DNA of 64,000 bases from Amorphophallus konjac. Taxonomy: Eukaryota > Streptophyta > Magnoliopsida > Alismatales > Araceae. This document shows, one piece after another, positions 1 through 10,105 of the stretch; the first letter of the stretch is position 1, and each line of letters starts with the position of its first letter. The stretch lies in assembly GCA_022559845.1 (NCBI GenBank), contig CM040126.1, positions 45,812,458 to 45,876,457 on the forward strand. Direction: 5' to 3'. Made by a program: the position numbers and the translations under genes. A model generated the notes under the pieces. That model made no database searches and was not told the DNA's origin. It saw only the letters and a program-made list of their open reading frames with translations.

Positions 1-1211
1 CGAGCGTGTTCTGAGGATCGAGAAAATGATTTTTCCCTTTTTTTCATATTTTTTGAATTTTTTGGATTTGTATATAATTAACCCTTTTTATTTTTCTTCT
101 TGCTCCTTTCTTCTTCTTCCCTTTCCCTCCCATGGCACCCCGCTCCCCCTCTCGACCGTTGCCCTCTCCCCCGTGATCGGACGCGGCGCCCCTTCTCCTC
201 CGACGACGGACGGCGAACCAAGGCGGCGACGCGGTGACGACGGTGGCAGCAAGGCAAGCGTGGTGGTGGTGATCTCGCGGCGAGGGTGAGAAGTTCGTGG
301 TTTGAACGTGATTTGGAGATCGGCGACGATTCGGAGGTTTTGAAGCTTCCTTGAGGTAGGGGGACAGATCCCTCCTCCTTGTATTCCCATTCTCGTGATT
401 TCTAGGCCGAGGAGAGGCCGCGAGGGGCTTGTTTTGTGTCGGGGTGGGAAAATACATGATTTGGCGTTGAGCACCGGATCTTGTGTTTTTTGAGGTTTAA
501 GACCGATCTATGAGCATGGATTGATGCTAGCAGGGTTGGGGAAGAGTTCCCATTTATTTCCCCATCATCTGAGGGTGATTGGGGCATGGTTTGGGGTTTA
601 TCCACCGTTTACGCCATTTTTGCACTCGGGTTGAAGTTGCGGTCCTACCAAGAACCGCCTTCTGCATGAGGCGGTCCGCTGGGGGGCCGCTATTTACTTC
701 GGAATGTCGGTTGGGAGTAGGGGTCCCCGGGAGGCCGCCACCCTCTATTACGGTCTTGCAACTAACCGCTACCCTTGGGGTAGTGGCCAGCCGCCGACTG
801 TTTCTCCGGTCGGGTCAACGTACCCTCGGGGTTCAGGTTTTTGACCGTTGGGGGACCCTACCAGGCTGCGGCCAGGGCATGGCCGTTTCCCGGTGGGTGC
901 AGTCATTGGGTGACCGCCCCACTCGGGGTAGCGGCCTGGCGATGGGCCGCTACTCCACCCCCAAGGTTCGCCAGGTGGCGGCCATGGAGATGGCCGCCTC
1001 CTCGTCTTGGCAGTCTTAGGAAGACCGCCAAGGCCCTATTGTGGCCCAGGGCTGGCCGTCACTGGGAGTGACGGTCTAGGGAGGATCGTCACTCTGTTTC
1101 CATCATGACCGGGGTTTCTTTGGTGCCGTGTTAGCCTCCGGTTGAGCTGGTCCCTGGTCCTTTGTGGCATATGGCTTAAGGGATGCCTTGTGCATCCAGT
1201 GAGAGCCATAG
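1..1211 (+). repeat. Gypsy LTR, segment 1 of 3
   Basis: This non-coding segment holds an AT-rich start, a TATA-like box near 71-78, and a GC-rich stretch (about 640-1080). The GC-rich part contains many imperfect short GGCCGC / ACCGC motifs, which look like a degenerate short repeat. It ends at the CATAG target copy (1207-1211) of family A copy 1. It is assigned to the gypsy LTR because the sequence right of that insertion (from 22849) leads, after removal of a second insertion, to the LTR end at 37259. The LTR's TG start is not seen. Open frames here are shadows of the GC-rich composition. Confidence 0.6.
71..78 (+). promoter_or_regulatory. TATA-like box in gypsy LTR
   Basis: TATATAAT lies in AT-rich DNA about 100 bp upstream of a GC-rich leader-like stretch, on the same strand as the gypsy gag and pol. 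It could be the LTR promoter. There is no other support. Confidence 0.35.
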
Positions 1212-3349
1212 TGATGCGGGACGAGACCACGGACACGACAAGCTCGCGATCGTCCCTTAACGAGGGAAGCGTCGGACGTGCGCGGTTGAGAAACCGGCGG
1301 CTCTCACTTGTGCCCGGATCGGGTCACGGGACGGTCACACTCTCTCTCACAGTAGCGGTGATATGAAATATATAGCGAGCTAGATCCTAAAACATGCTCT
1401 AGCAGCGACATAAACAAATATATATGAAGTAAGCAAAATGCCAAGTAAGGGAGCGAATGCGATACCTCCACGCGCTCGGCGTGGGGAAGACGGACCCGGC
1501 CGAAACTCGTACTCTCGGGATAAATATTACACAATGATGACAGCAATGAAATATCGTCCACTCCACGCAGGGAGGTAAAGGGCTACACAACTGGGCCCGG
1601 GAGGACCGAATTCGGGTTGACGGGCGGCTTCTCGCGTCTCTTCGGCAGCACCCGAACTTGTGGCTGTGGGGCCCACGCGCTGTCCGGAGGGGCCGTGTGG
1701 GACCCGATGGCACTGCTGTAGTGGAGGATGCCTGGAAGGGCACTCCCTGGAGTGGAGGTGCCCTGGTTCACCGGCCGGAGGCCAGGCGGCTCCGTTCGGC
1801 ACCGGTGGGAATGACCGGCCACGGATCTGCCGGTTCTATTTTCCGGCATGCGCTCCGGCAAGAACGGACGCTGCGATCAGCACCATTGTCGGAATGCGAC
1901 GAAACTGGCGCCATTGGAAAGCTGCTTCGAAGGGCTTCAACTCTATGTGATTACAAAAAAATAACAAAGCCTGTACTTCCAATTGGCGAATTTTTAAGGT
2001 TGCTGTTGTACAGTGGCTTAACTCTCAGATCTGTAGGGCTATCCTCTGAGAACTGTCATTGACTGCAGGGTAGATGTCCGATTCAGGTCTTGAGGTCTTC
2101 ATAAAAGGTGTAGGAAATTGAGCTAGGAAGACGGAAAAACTAGTTTGGACAAGTTTGGATGTGGCTACGAATTGATAGAATGTTTTCACTAACAGTGGGC
2201 CGGATCTGGAATCTGACTAAAGGCACTATAGCTGAGATAGAACACGAATTTTAAAAAATGGATAGATGGTAGATCAAAAATCAAGAAAAATGGTGGGTGT
2301 AGGGGATGATGAAAAAAACTCCCAGTAAAATTGGGAGGGTTTGAAAAATTCAAAAAGGTGGTTGGAGATGGGAAACTCAGAGCTGTTGTCACTATAGATA
2401 GAGACAAAACAGATCTGGGAATACAAAATAAACAAAAATGGAAAATTATTAAATGGAGGAGTTTGGACGTGAAAAGTTAAGTGGAGGTGGGGATTCAAGG
2501 GAAGAACACACCCTCAAAATTTCAAATCCATCTGAGCTCGTGGCTGGTAGCAAGAATTCACGAACTACACCTCTGTCCAGCAGGACAGAAACTTGAAGAC
2601 GGCTCCGCGGCGGCTCGAAGGCAGCACGAACGGCGGCGGCGGCGGCACCAATGAAGATCAGAGGTTGAGAGGGGGAGATAGAAGATTGAAACACTCTAGA
2701 ATGGGGGGGTTTGAGGAGAGGAACCAGAGGGGAGGAGCTGGGGGCGCACCAAGCTTCTTGGATTACAACAAAAATTCTGATTTTTCATTGATTTCTAAAT
2801 GAAAATACAATGTTATATATGACTCCAACCAAATCAATTGTGCACCCTTGGATCTAGGGATGGGGATTGAAGGGCTGAGATGAAGTGTGAACAACACACC
2901 AAGTACAATTTTTTTAATCTAACTTGACCATTTTTATTCAAACTTAGACTAATTCCATTCCAACTCTACCTACCTAGCCTAATAAAGCCAAAGAAGGGGG
3001 CGCCCCCTTCATGGGCCTCCCTTGGGCCAAGTATGGTCAAAGGCCATGTAACAAGCCCACTAACCATGCTAGACTCTTCCACCCTTGGTGGCCCATGAGA
3101 GGGAGAAGCCTATTTGGGCCTAAGTGGCTATTAAGGTCCATAATGATGGCCTTAAGACCCAATATGGAATAAGCTCCTAATGGACTCTACTAATGGCAAC
3201 CTAGCCATGGACTCTACATTACAAATGGCCCAATGGCTTGTTATAAGCCTTACAAGAAGCCCAAATGAAAGAAATTACACAATTACAATCTCATACAAGC
3301 CATAACACACAAATACACTCCACCCGTATAGCTTTTGATGTCCTCATCA
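1212..3349 (-). repeat. Family A copy 1, left (3') LTR, 2138 bp
   Basis: It begins TGATGCGGGACG and ends CCTCATCA. Relative to the right LTR (2155 bp) it lacks about 17 bp near 1282. Several substitutions by eye put the pair at very roughly 95% identity, well diverged compared with Copia-1. A minus-strand TATATAA lies at 2813-2819, and downstream of it in the sense direction is a CGG-rich leader containing a small ORF (2449-2694). Confidence 0.9.
2449..2694 (-). CDS. Small LTR-embedded ORF, family A (81 codons), hypothetical
   Basis: This small ORF is on the element's sense strand, about 120 bp downstream of the LTR TATA box. It includes a peptide of the form GAAAAxVRAA followed by PPxSRL. 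The same core occurs at the same place in all five family A LTRs (about 21943-22188, 25582-25776, 29663-29884, 33772-33993), although copy 1 and copy 2 LTRs are otherwise clearly diverged. I recognise no family. It may be a leader ORF, or conserved leader DNA that happens to be open. Confidence 0.25.
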   Translation of the reverse strand: MFQSSISPSQPLIFIGAAAAAVRAAFEPPRSRLQVSVLLDRGVVREFLLPATSSDGFEILRVCSSLESPPPLNFSRPNSSI

Positions 3350-3409
3350 ATTCACCCCGGGTGGGAGGAACTCGACCCCGTCGAGTAGGGGTATGGATGC
3401 TCGGGTACT
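3350..3409 (-). promoter_or_regulatory. Family A polypurine tract and conserved folded segment
   Basis: The sequence next to the 3' LTR is pyrimidine-rich on + (ATTCACCCCGGGTGG), giving a polypurine tract on the sense strand for plus-strand priming. About 20 bp further in (3370-3391) lies ACTCGA-CCCCG-TCGAGT-A-GGGG. The two six-base arms are complementary, and the CCCC in the loop is complementary to the GGGG just outside, an arrangement that could form a pseudoknot in RNA. The same arrangement recurs at 26307-26328, and at 30415-30436 with one arm base changed. Confidence 0.6.
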
Positions 3410-4260
3410 TGTGGACGCACTAAAATTCGGAGGGGGGATCCGTTCGTTGGTTGGTCGGGGTTAATTCTTCTATTTAGTGCGAGGGCGTGCCAGTCACAAA
3501 GTGACGATTTATTCGGGCTTCGTGGAAACCCATGGTGCGCTCGATCTGACTAATCAGACAATTGTGTGGTTCGTGTCGGGACCGAAACCCGCCGTGCCGT
3601 AAAGGCCACGGCGTTATTTACATCCCCCATACGGGGGAACACCCTTGATTGATTGCCGGGAATAAGGGCCCTACGGCCTAAAGAGAATACTAATAATGTA
3701 GGAGGATAGTGAAAGATGAACTATGCTAGAAACCCGTCTCGGGACGTGAATGTTCAGACTATGTCGGCCACTCATGGGCCACTTCATGTTCGGACGAAGC
3801 TCCGTGCTTGTAGTATAAAAGACGGTGACAAAATCCGCGTGAATGTCTGCCACGAACAAGGCAAGTTTAATGAGAATACGGGACTGGATCCCGGTAGAAA
3901 CGGGTCAAATTGATAGACTGTTGGCCGGAGATGATTTCGAACTGCGGCCATGTCGGAAATTCCGTAAACCACGTCCGATACCATAAGGCGTCGTCGGTTT
4001 TCTCTTTGCACCCAGTCCGAGGGAGTGGATTATTAAGTGCATAGCCCGAGCTTACTAACGTGCGCCCTCACACGCGGATCGACCTGCGCGGTCAGGTCGC
4101 GGGGTTTTCGGGGGCAGCGCCCCCGGAACAAAAATTCAATTAAGGCGCGGGTGATGGATCTCCTTCCATTCATTCTTTTATTAATGGCATTGATCTCTTG
4201 TATTCCCCTTTGAACCTTTCTATTCCCCTTTTCTTTACTAGCCATTTATCCCCTTTTTGT

Positions 4261-4625
4261 TAAGGAGGCGCGCCGGATATGGGAAGGAAGATGATGGCGC
4301 CGATTTAGGGTCTTAACAGGTAGACAAGGGGGGAGGGCGCACCGGGTATAGGGGCGCCGTTTTAAGAGTTTAACAAGGAGGGAATGAGGGAGGGCGCGCC
4401 GGTTTAGGATGGCAAGTTGGGGGGCGCGCCGTTTTTGGAGGGCAAGGGAGAGATTGGGGCGCGCCGTTTTAACGTTCAGTAGGGGAGAAATGGGGGGCGT
4501 GCCGTTTTTGGGCTTCGGTAAGATGGAGATGGGCGCGCCATTTTAATGTTGAATGGGGAGATTGGGGGGATTTTGTGAGGAGGGTTGAAGCGGCGCGGTG
4601 GAACAAAGGCCGCGCCGTTTTAACT
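4261..4625. repeat. GGCGCGCCGTTTTAA motif block, right-of-TATA side in sense
   Basis: There are about nine copies of GGGCGCGCC followed by GTTTTAA or GTTTTTGG, at irregular 30-70 bp spacing and with point variants such as GGGCGTGCC and GGGCGCACC. It lies inside the 3410-6665 element. Confidence 0.7.
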
Positions 4626-5597
4626 CGCGCTGGGATAGTTATATGAAGGTTGTTTCAGAGCTCTGTTACCGTGTTTTCTTTTCCTTTCACCCGTAGATTG
4701 ATTCAAGGTTTGATTTGTTCGTTCTGTTGATAGATCAAACTGGTAATGAGAAGGTTTTAAGAGTTTTAACCATTTTAATCGTTTATTATGATGAAACAGT
4801 ATGAACGTCTAAGAGTTTTATTCAAACAGTTTGCTCACAGAGGCCTCACTTCGTTCTTCATTAGTTCAACTCGTTCACCTGTTGTTGAGCGTTCTTAGCC
4901 CTGGCGAAAATCGGGCAGCACCTCCCCTAGACCGGGGCTTGCCAGAGAGAAGCAAGAGTCACCACGCGGATTACTCCCGGGTGAACTCTCAAAAATGTGG
5001 AGCGGCCTCACGGCAGTCCGTTAGTCCGAGTATGAGTGTGGAACGCTCGAGGGCCAGCCTACGAGAGCGACCATGACTCATGGACGACGATATTCGGGGC
5101 GAGACGGAATCTATGCCACAGTAGGGCAATGAATGTTCATCCGACAGTGGGCACCTTTGTGGGTCATGCCATGGAAGGGCAGCCCTCGAGGGCCAGGGAT
5201 GACCGGAGAATGAGAAGACGGAGCAAAGAATGGAACAGAGAACACAAGAGTTGCGAAACAGACTTTTCTTCTTTTATTCACCCACACAACGGGGAAGGAA
5301 ACTTGATACAGATAAAATAGAAGAGAAGGCGTTACAAACAAAAGGGGAAAATACATTCGATGGAGAGAAAGAGAGATGCATTAGACGGAGGAGGGAGAGG
5401 GAAGCATTGGCTTCTCCCCCTCCAACTCACCTCTCACTCTCGCCCCCTACCTCTTTCTCTTTTCTTCAGCCCAGAACCGTGGAGCTCTCGGATGCCAGTA
5501 GCTCCTTCTCCTCCCTTCTCTCTTTTTTTTTCTCTCTTCTTCTGTTCCCCTCTTCTCTTGATCATCTGTCTATTTTTTTTGCTTCACAATGCTGCCC

Positions 5598-5605
5598 TTT
5601 ATATA
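5598..5605 (-). promoter_or_regulatory. TATA box of the 3410-6665 element
   Basis: TATATAAAG on the minus strand is the best promoter-like signal in this element. The 5886-6282 motif block would lie 280-680 bp upstream of it, in a U3-like position. Confidence 0.45.
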
Positions 5606-5885
5606 TCAGCCAGCCTGGGAGCGTCCCTGCCAATTCCACCTCGTCCGCAACGAAGTCAGGAGTCGACTCGTTGTGCTGGACGCCGTTGATTCGTCCCGTA
5701 CGCTGCTGCTCGTCCGAGGACGGGATGCTCGTAGGTTTGCTGGGGGTTGCTTCGCCATCGAGCTTCTGTGCTGTCGAACGGAGGCGGAGACAGAACGTCG
5801 GGCATTGAATGTTCTCTGTACATCTCATTTATGCCGAACAGAGTATCGGCTGGCGGACGGGACAGGATGAGGTTAAACTCATTTC

Positions 5886-6282
5886 ATTCGACGCGCCGTT
5901 TTAAGAAGAGCATATGGTGATGGCTTGTCCAAAGTAGCGCGCCGTAGACATGCTTCAAAGAGTAGGATGAGGGGTTAAAACGGCGCGGGGGAATAGTGAC
6001 CACGCCGGTTTAAACTCAAGTGTAATTGGCATGCCGTATTATGCTTTTTGGCCTTCAAACTGGCCATGCCGTAATAGCATACAAAGGGTGGCGCCGTTTT
6101 AAGGTATTGAAGGGGTGAGAGCGCGCCGGAATTGGGCCATTCAAGGGAGAGGGGCGCGCCGGAATTGGCCATGCCGTTTTAGCAAGGGGGCGCGCCGTTT
6201 TGGCCACGTCGTTTTAGCAAGGGGGCGCGCCGTTTTAAGGCGTGCCGCTTTAAGGCCCTCCCGCGCCGTTTTAAGCACCGCA
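5886..6282. repeat. GCGCGCCGTTTTAA motif block, upstream side
   Basis: This second block has a dozen or so copies of the same motif (for example at 5890, 6118, 6152, 6188, 6225 and 6260), including shortened CATGCCGT forms. With the 4261-4625 block it flanks about 1.25 kb without the motif. Confidence 0.7.
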
Positions 6283-6670
6283 CATATTCTTTCCGAAGTC
6301 GAGGCCGTTTATATGAATGTTGGCGTTCCCATAATGTTCCGGTTGCGTTGCATGGCTTCCACAACTTTCTGTTCGTAGCCTCCGAGACTCGGTCCCAGAC
6401 TTTGCGTGACTTTCGGTGCAAGTTGAGACTGTGTCGGAGTTCCCGACTCTTCTTCGATTCAACTCTCGACACGACCGACTGTAGAGTTGTGGCCATATCT
6501 TCCCCCCGGGGGGGGCTCCCTTATCGACTAGCGGACCACCAAGCGAGTCCTCATCTTGATCGGGTGAGGCGTGAGGTTTCTCTAGTAGTCATGTATTCGA
6601 CTCGCGCTCGAATGTGTAGACGCGAATGTCGCCATCACCATCATCGTCATTTTTTGGCGTCCACAGTACT

Positions 6671-7066
6671 CCGGCGGATCCGTTACCGTGCCGAGTAGCG
6701 CGGGTATGCTCCACTGCAAGTGATCGTCACCTGCTCATTCCATATATACTCGATATGCGCAAGCTGCCATGGGCTAGAGGTGGACACTCCGGGTGGGGCA
6801 CTCTCAAAAGGGGAGGTGGCGGCTCGAAGACTCACTAGGAATCACCGCTGAGTCCCTGTAGGTGACTAGATCCGGGTGTAGCTGTAGAACCGATTCCATA
6901 CTCATCGAGCGAGTCCACTCGCCTCTTACTCATAAGAGAACAACAACGAGCTTACACAAGACACATGCAGACTCACCAAGCACTAACACACGTATGCAAA
7001 CCACACAAACAATCGACTCAAAGAAAAATCACACTGACTCATCTATGACCCTTGACACACCTAATG
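6671..7066 (-). other. Family A copy 1 internal, non-coding 3' part
   Basis: This aligns by eye with 26347-26738 and 30455-30846. It contains no gene. A conserved segment at about 6825-6865 has, on the sense strand, GACTCA and TGAGTC arms separated by 14 bases, again in all three family A interiors. The rest is A/C-rich sequence with ACACAAAC-type motifs. Confidence 0.6.
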
Positions 7067-8364
7067 TTAGTCCGACCCGTACATGGGTGACGGCGGACCA
7101 GGACACCCGAATATGTGCCATGCATGTATGTTACGCAACCGGGAATGGATGGCATGGGGAACACCTATACATCGGGTGTGGTTATGCGTGGATGGTCTTT
7201 TGAATGTGGGCGACTCGGGTGGTTTAGAAGGGCCGGGTGTAGGTGGATCGGGATTGGTGGATGTAGATGGCCCATCCCGTGGGGAAGGGGCGTAAAAGTG
7301 GGCTTCCGTGAAGAAGGGGAGTACGGGTGGTAACTCGGGAAGCCTACTAGTGAAGGAGTCAAAAGGGTCGAAGAAGGTATGACCCCGTGAGATGGACTCC
7401 AACATGATATTGTCCCAATCTTGAAGTTCTTGAAGGTGCGGGTGGCCACCTTCCTCCGTCATGGTAGATGGGACCGTGTACAGGAAATATGACTCCTCCC
7501 TCGGAAGCAAAGTCATGAAGCCGGGCTCATCCGGTAGCGGGAGAAGTAGAAGAACCTCCGTGGTGACACAACCCACGGTGCACTCGGAGGTAATGGACCC
7601 GAAGACCGGATGGGTGAAGCTACGAATCGTGGGTTGGTCGAAGCCTCGGGCCAACATATGTGTCAACTGCCATTGCCAACCTAAACCAAGGATAACGTCA
7701 CCCAATGTGTCAACATGGTGACGGGATCGGAATGTAGTATGGAGGAGTTGGCGGGCACTAAAGGTAGGGTAGGGTCCATAGACGGATAAGGAAGTGGGAC
7801 CAAGCCATCCTTGAGCCAACTAAGAAGCGGCTCAGCTATGTATAGCGTCCCCATAAGAAACACGGGTGGCTCGGGGTGAGACGGCTCCAAGCATAATGGT
7901 TCTGAATGTAGAGTAGGCCGCTGGGGTTGGGTGGCTGGACATGTGAGGGTGATCTTGCCGGGTAGGTAAAGTGGGTATAAGGTGCAAGTCCTCTTGCCCC
8001 AGTCAAGATTGGCTCTTCGTTCTCCTAACCACGTTTGCCCTAAAATGATGCATGAACCAGCAAGTGTGCCGATCCTGCACCATGTGCCATTGGTGTAGAG
8101 AACAGAGCCGATCCTCTTATAGAACTCAACACAAGCAAAATCACCATCGCGGACAATCTCGCCTGTCTTGGAGAGAGACACCACGATGTCAAGAGAAACC
8201 CAATTATCTGACTCCCTATCGGTGAAATGGAGTTCCGTTGTGGAACCATTGGGTAGAGCGACTTTCATAGTGAGAGGGGTAAAACCAAGGGCTCGGTCCA
8301 TGAGGACATTAACTTTGGCCACAAAGGTTGACCACTCGGATGTATGGTCTTGGGGAACGGCCAT
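7067..8364 (-). pseudogene. Family A orphan ORF, copy 1, with retropepsin-like N-terminal module; frameshifted
   Basis: The ATG is at 8364. The first frame runs to 7681 and the homologous second frame resumes near 7750 and runs to 7067. Compared with the intact copy at 30847-32040, the break looks like a one-base loss near 7740. The first ~130 residues hold IILGQTWL followed by ANLDW, which resembles the C-terminal half of retropepsins, but I see no DTG/DSG catalytic motif. From HPEPPVFL onward it matches copy 2: GTLYIAEPLL, a central conserved region with EESYFLYTVPSTMTEEG, a proline-rich tract, and the terminal GCPGPPSPMYGSD. No RT or integrase motif is present. Copia-1 inserted 3 bp upstream of the start codon. 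Function unknown. Confidence 0.6.
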
Positions 8365-8367
8365 GGG

Positions 8368-9809
8368 TGTTGGATACGGACTGAATAGATCTAGAGGGGG
8401 GGTGAATAGATCTTTCCCCCTTTTTGATAATTTACTGACTATCGACCAGATGAGCTACTGGTAATTAATGAATCATAGAACTAATGCGGATAGTAAAGAT
8501 GCAAGCATACGTATAGGAAATCAAACACACACAAGCACACCACAAGAAAGGATTTTTAAGGTGGTTCAGTCTCTTCCTGAGACTTACATCCACCCCTTGC
8601 TTAACTCAAGCAAGGCTTCACTATGAGAATCTCTGATCTCAACCAAAACACAGCTGACACACAGCTTGTACCTGCTGACACACAGCTTGATTCTGCTGCC
8701 TCACAGCTTGACAATAATTGTAATCAGAAATGAAAAGATGATAAGAACAGGTGATGAAAGACAGGACTGAATATTGGCGTGTGTAGAAGAATAGGTGTTC
8801 AGCCTGGGACTTGATCACGCTTATGAAGAAGCCTAGACTCCCTGTTGATCTTCCAGTCAGTTGCCTTCGATTGTTCTGCTGCTGGAGATCACACAGTCTT
8901 GAGCTAAGTCTTCCTTCTGCAGCAACGAGATTGCCTTTAACCTTTCTGCAGATTTTTGATTGGTGGAGAGCTCCTTCTTCCTCTTCTGTGTGTATCTTCC
9001 TTGGCTTCTATTCCGTGCTCTCTCACCGCTTCCTTCTTCGTGATTAGTTGCCTTATATTCTTCATATAGCTCTTTTTATTTTCAAGAATAAAGTTCTTCC
9101 CGCTCAATTTTCAGATCGAGCGCCAATCTGCTAGAAAACAGGGATCGGTTTAAATCCAATCGTTAGAACGAGTTTGACCACTTCTAAGCAAGATTGTTTC
9201 CTTGATTCCCGTGCGGAAGCTTATCTCCTGAGCAGCCCAACAACCTGCAACAACCATCTGCAGGTTTTAAGGAACCAAAACAGAATTCGGTTAGAGTTCG
9301 GTTTTGGACGATATATAAACCCGTGGTCGACCATGACCCTGTCGCTGGTCGACAATGGGCAGTCCCCAGACGGCCGGTTCTTCTGGCTGAAACTCACGTC
9401 GCCCGTTGGTCGACCACAGCCTGGTCGCTGGTCGACAGGGGGCAGTTTCCAGATGGCCAGCAGTTCTGTCTGTTGCTTCTGTCTTTTCTGTGGTCGACCA
9501 GAGGCGGGGCTTTGGTCGACAGCCAAGATGCTTCCAGAAGACAGATGATCTGATGCTTTTCTGGTTGAGTTCGTTGGTCGACCATAACCACTTCCCTGGT
9601 CGACAAGCGACCTTTGACACTTCTTCTGATTTGTTGATTCCACTTGGATTTCAGTGGACCTGAAATTACTTAACTTATCAGAGGTAAATTGAATGAGTCC
9701 AATACTTTGAAGGAACAATCAAACCACTTGTATTTGTTATGAAACAAGATAGAACTTGATTAATCAAACATATCCTATTGTCATCATCAAAACCAAGGGA
9801 TGCACAACA
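8368..9809 (-). repeat. Copia-1 left (3') LTR, 1442 bp
   Basis: TGTTGGATACGG...GATGCACAACA. It contains four 22-bp GTCGAC pairs (9326-9604). Open frames within it repeat identically at 18883-20324 and are not genes. Confidence 0.96.
9326..9604. repeat. Four GTCGAC pairs, each 22 bp apart (Copia-1 3' LTR)
   Basis: GTCGAC occurs at 9326/9348, 9409/9431, 9493/9515 and 9577/9599. Every pair is offset exactly 22 bp, and successive pairs are 83, 84 and 84 bp apart. Most sites are extended to TGGTCGACCA or TGGTCGACA. The 16-bp spacers differ in sequence. Several inter-pair stretches contain CCAGA...TCTGG inverted repeats. Confidence 0.95.
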
Positions 9810-9824
9810 TTCTCCCCCTTTTTG
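9810..9824 (-). promoter_or_regulatory. Copia-1 polypurine tract
   Basis: The sense strand reads AAAAAGGGGGAGAA directly before the 3' LTR TGTTGTG. It is the primer for plus-strand DNA synthesis. Confidence 0.85.
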
Positions 9825-10105
9825 ATGATGACAACCATGAGTCATTGTGACAAACAACAGATTATAAAATTCATTTGATATTGCATGCAAGGCTATCATA
9901 GCACAGATTTCATTCAGTCAATTCGTTTGATGTGTCTTTCAAAAACAATAGCACTAATTACATGAGAGACTCAAAAAAGGATAAAGACACTGAGGACACG
10001 TAGACAAAGTAAATTTGACAATCTAGACTCACATCTAGACACACAACTAGACACACAATGACACATAAAGTCCTATCTCCCCCTTTGTCAACAGCAAAAA
10101 GAAGA
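9825..10105. other. Copia-1 spacer between ORF3 and 3' LTR
   Basis: This is non-coding AT-rich sequence with repeated CTAGACACA-type words near 10020-10060. I see no further signal. Confidence 0.5.

Larger units (their letters stand above)
3410..6665 (-). mobile_element. 3.26-kb probable solo LTR, unclassified
   Basis: The ends are TGTGGACGC...GCGTCCACA, a 9-bp terminal inverted repeat, flanked by exact GTACT duplications (3405-3409 and 6666-6670). Family A interior sequence rejoins across it. No gag-pol coding and no internal LTR pair is visible, so it reads as a solo LTR left by LTR-LTR recombination. The minus orientation is suggested by a strong TATATAAAG on that strand (5598-5605). Two blocks of GC-rich motif repeats flank a pyrimidine-rich central segment. 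The lineage is unknown, possibly a large-LTR gypsy. A short DNA transposon is less likely given the 5-bp TSD and TG/CA ends. Confidence 0.7.

Noticed and set aside
579..1071. 146- and 76-codon + frames
   Set aside because: They lie in a GC-rich degenerate repeat part of the gypsy LTR, overlap in different frames and contain no recognisable domain.
5230..5808. 192-codon + frame, Ser/Phe/Leu-rich
   Set aside because: It is a pyrimidine-tract artefact in the 3410-6665 element, and other frames are open across the same DNA.
9326..9604. GTCGAC pairs as a cloning (SalI) artefact
   Set aside because: The sites recur in LTRs, gag and spacer of a natural element with variable spacers and no vector sequence.
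8811..9718. Several 70-165 codon frames repeated at 19326-20233
   Set aside because: They are exact LTR duplicates, present on both strands and in several frames over the GTCGAC array.
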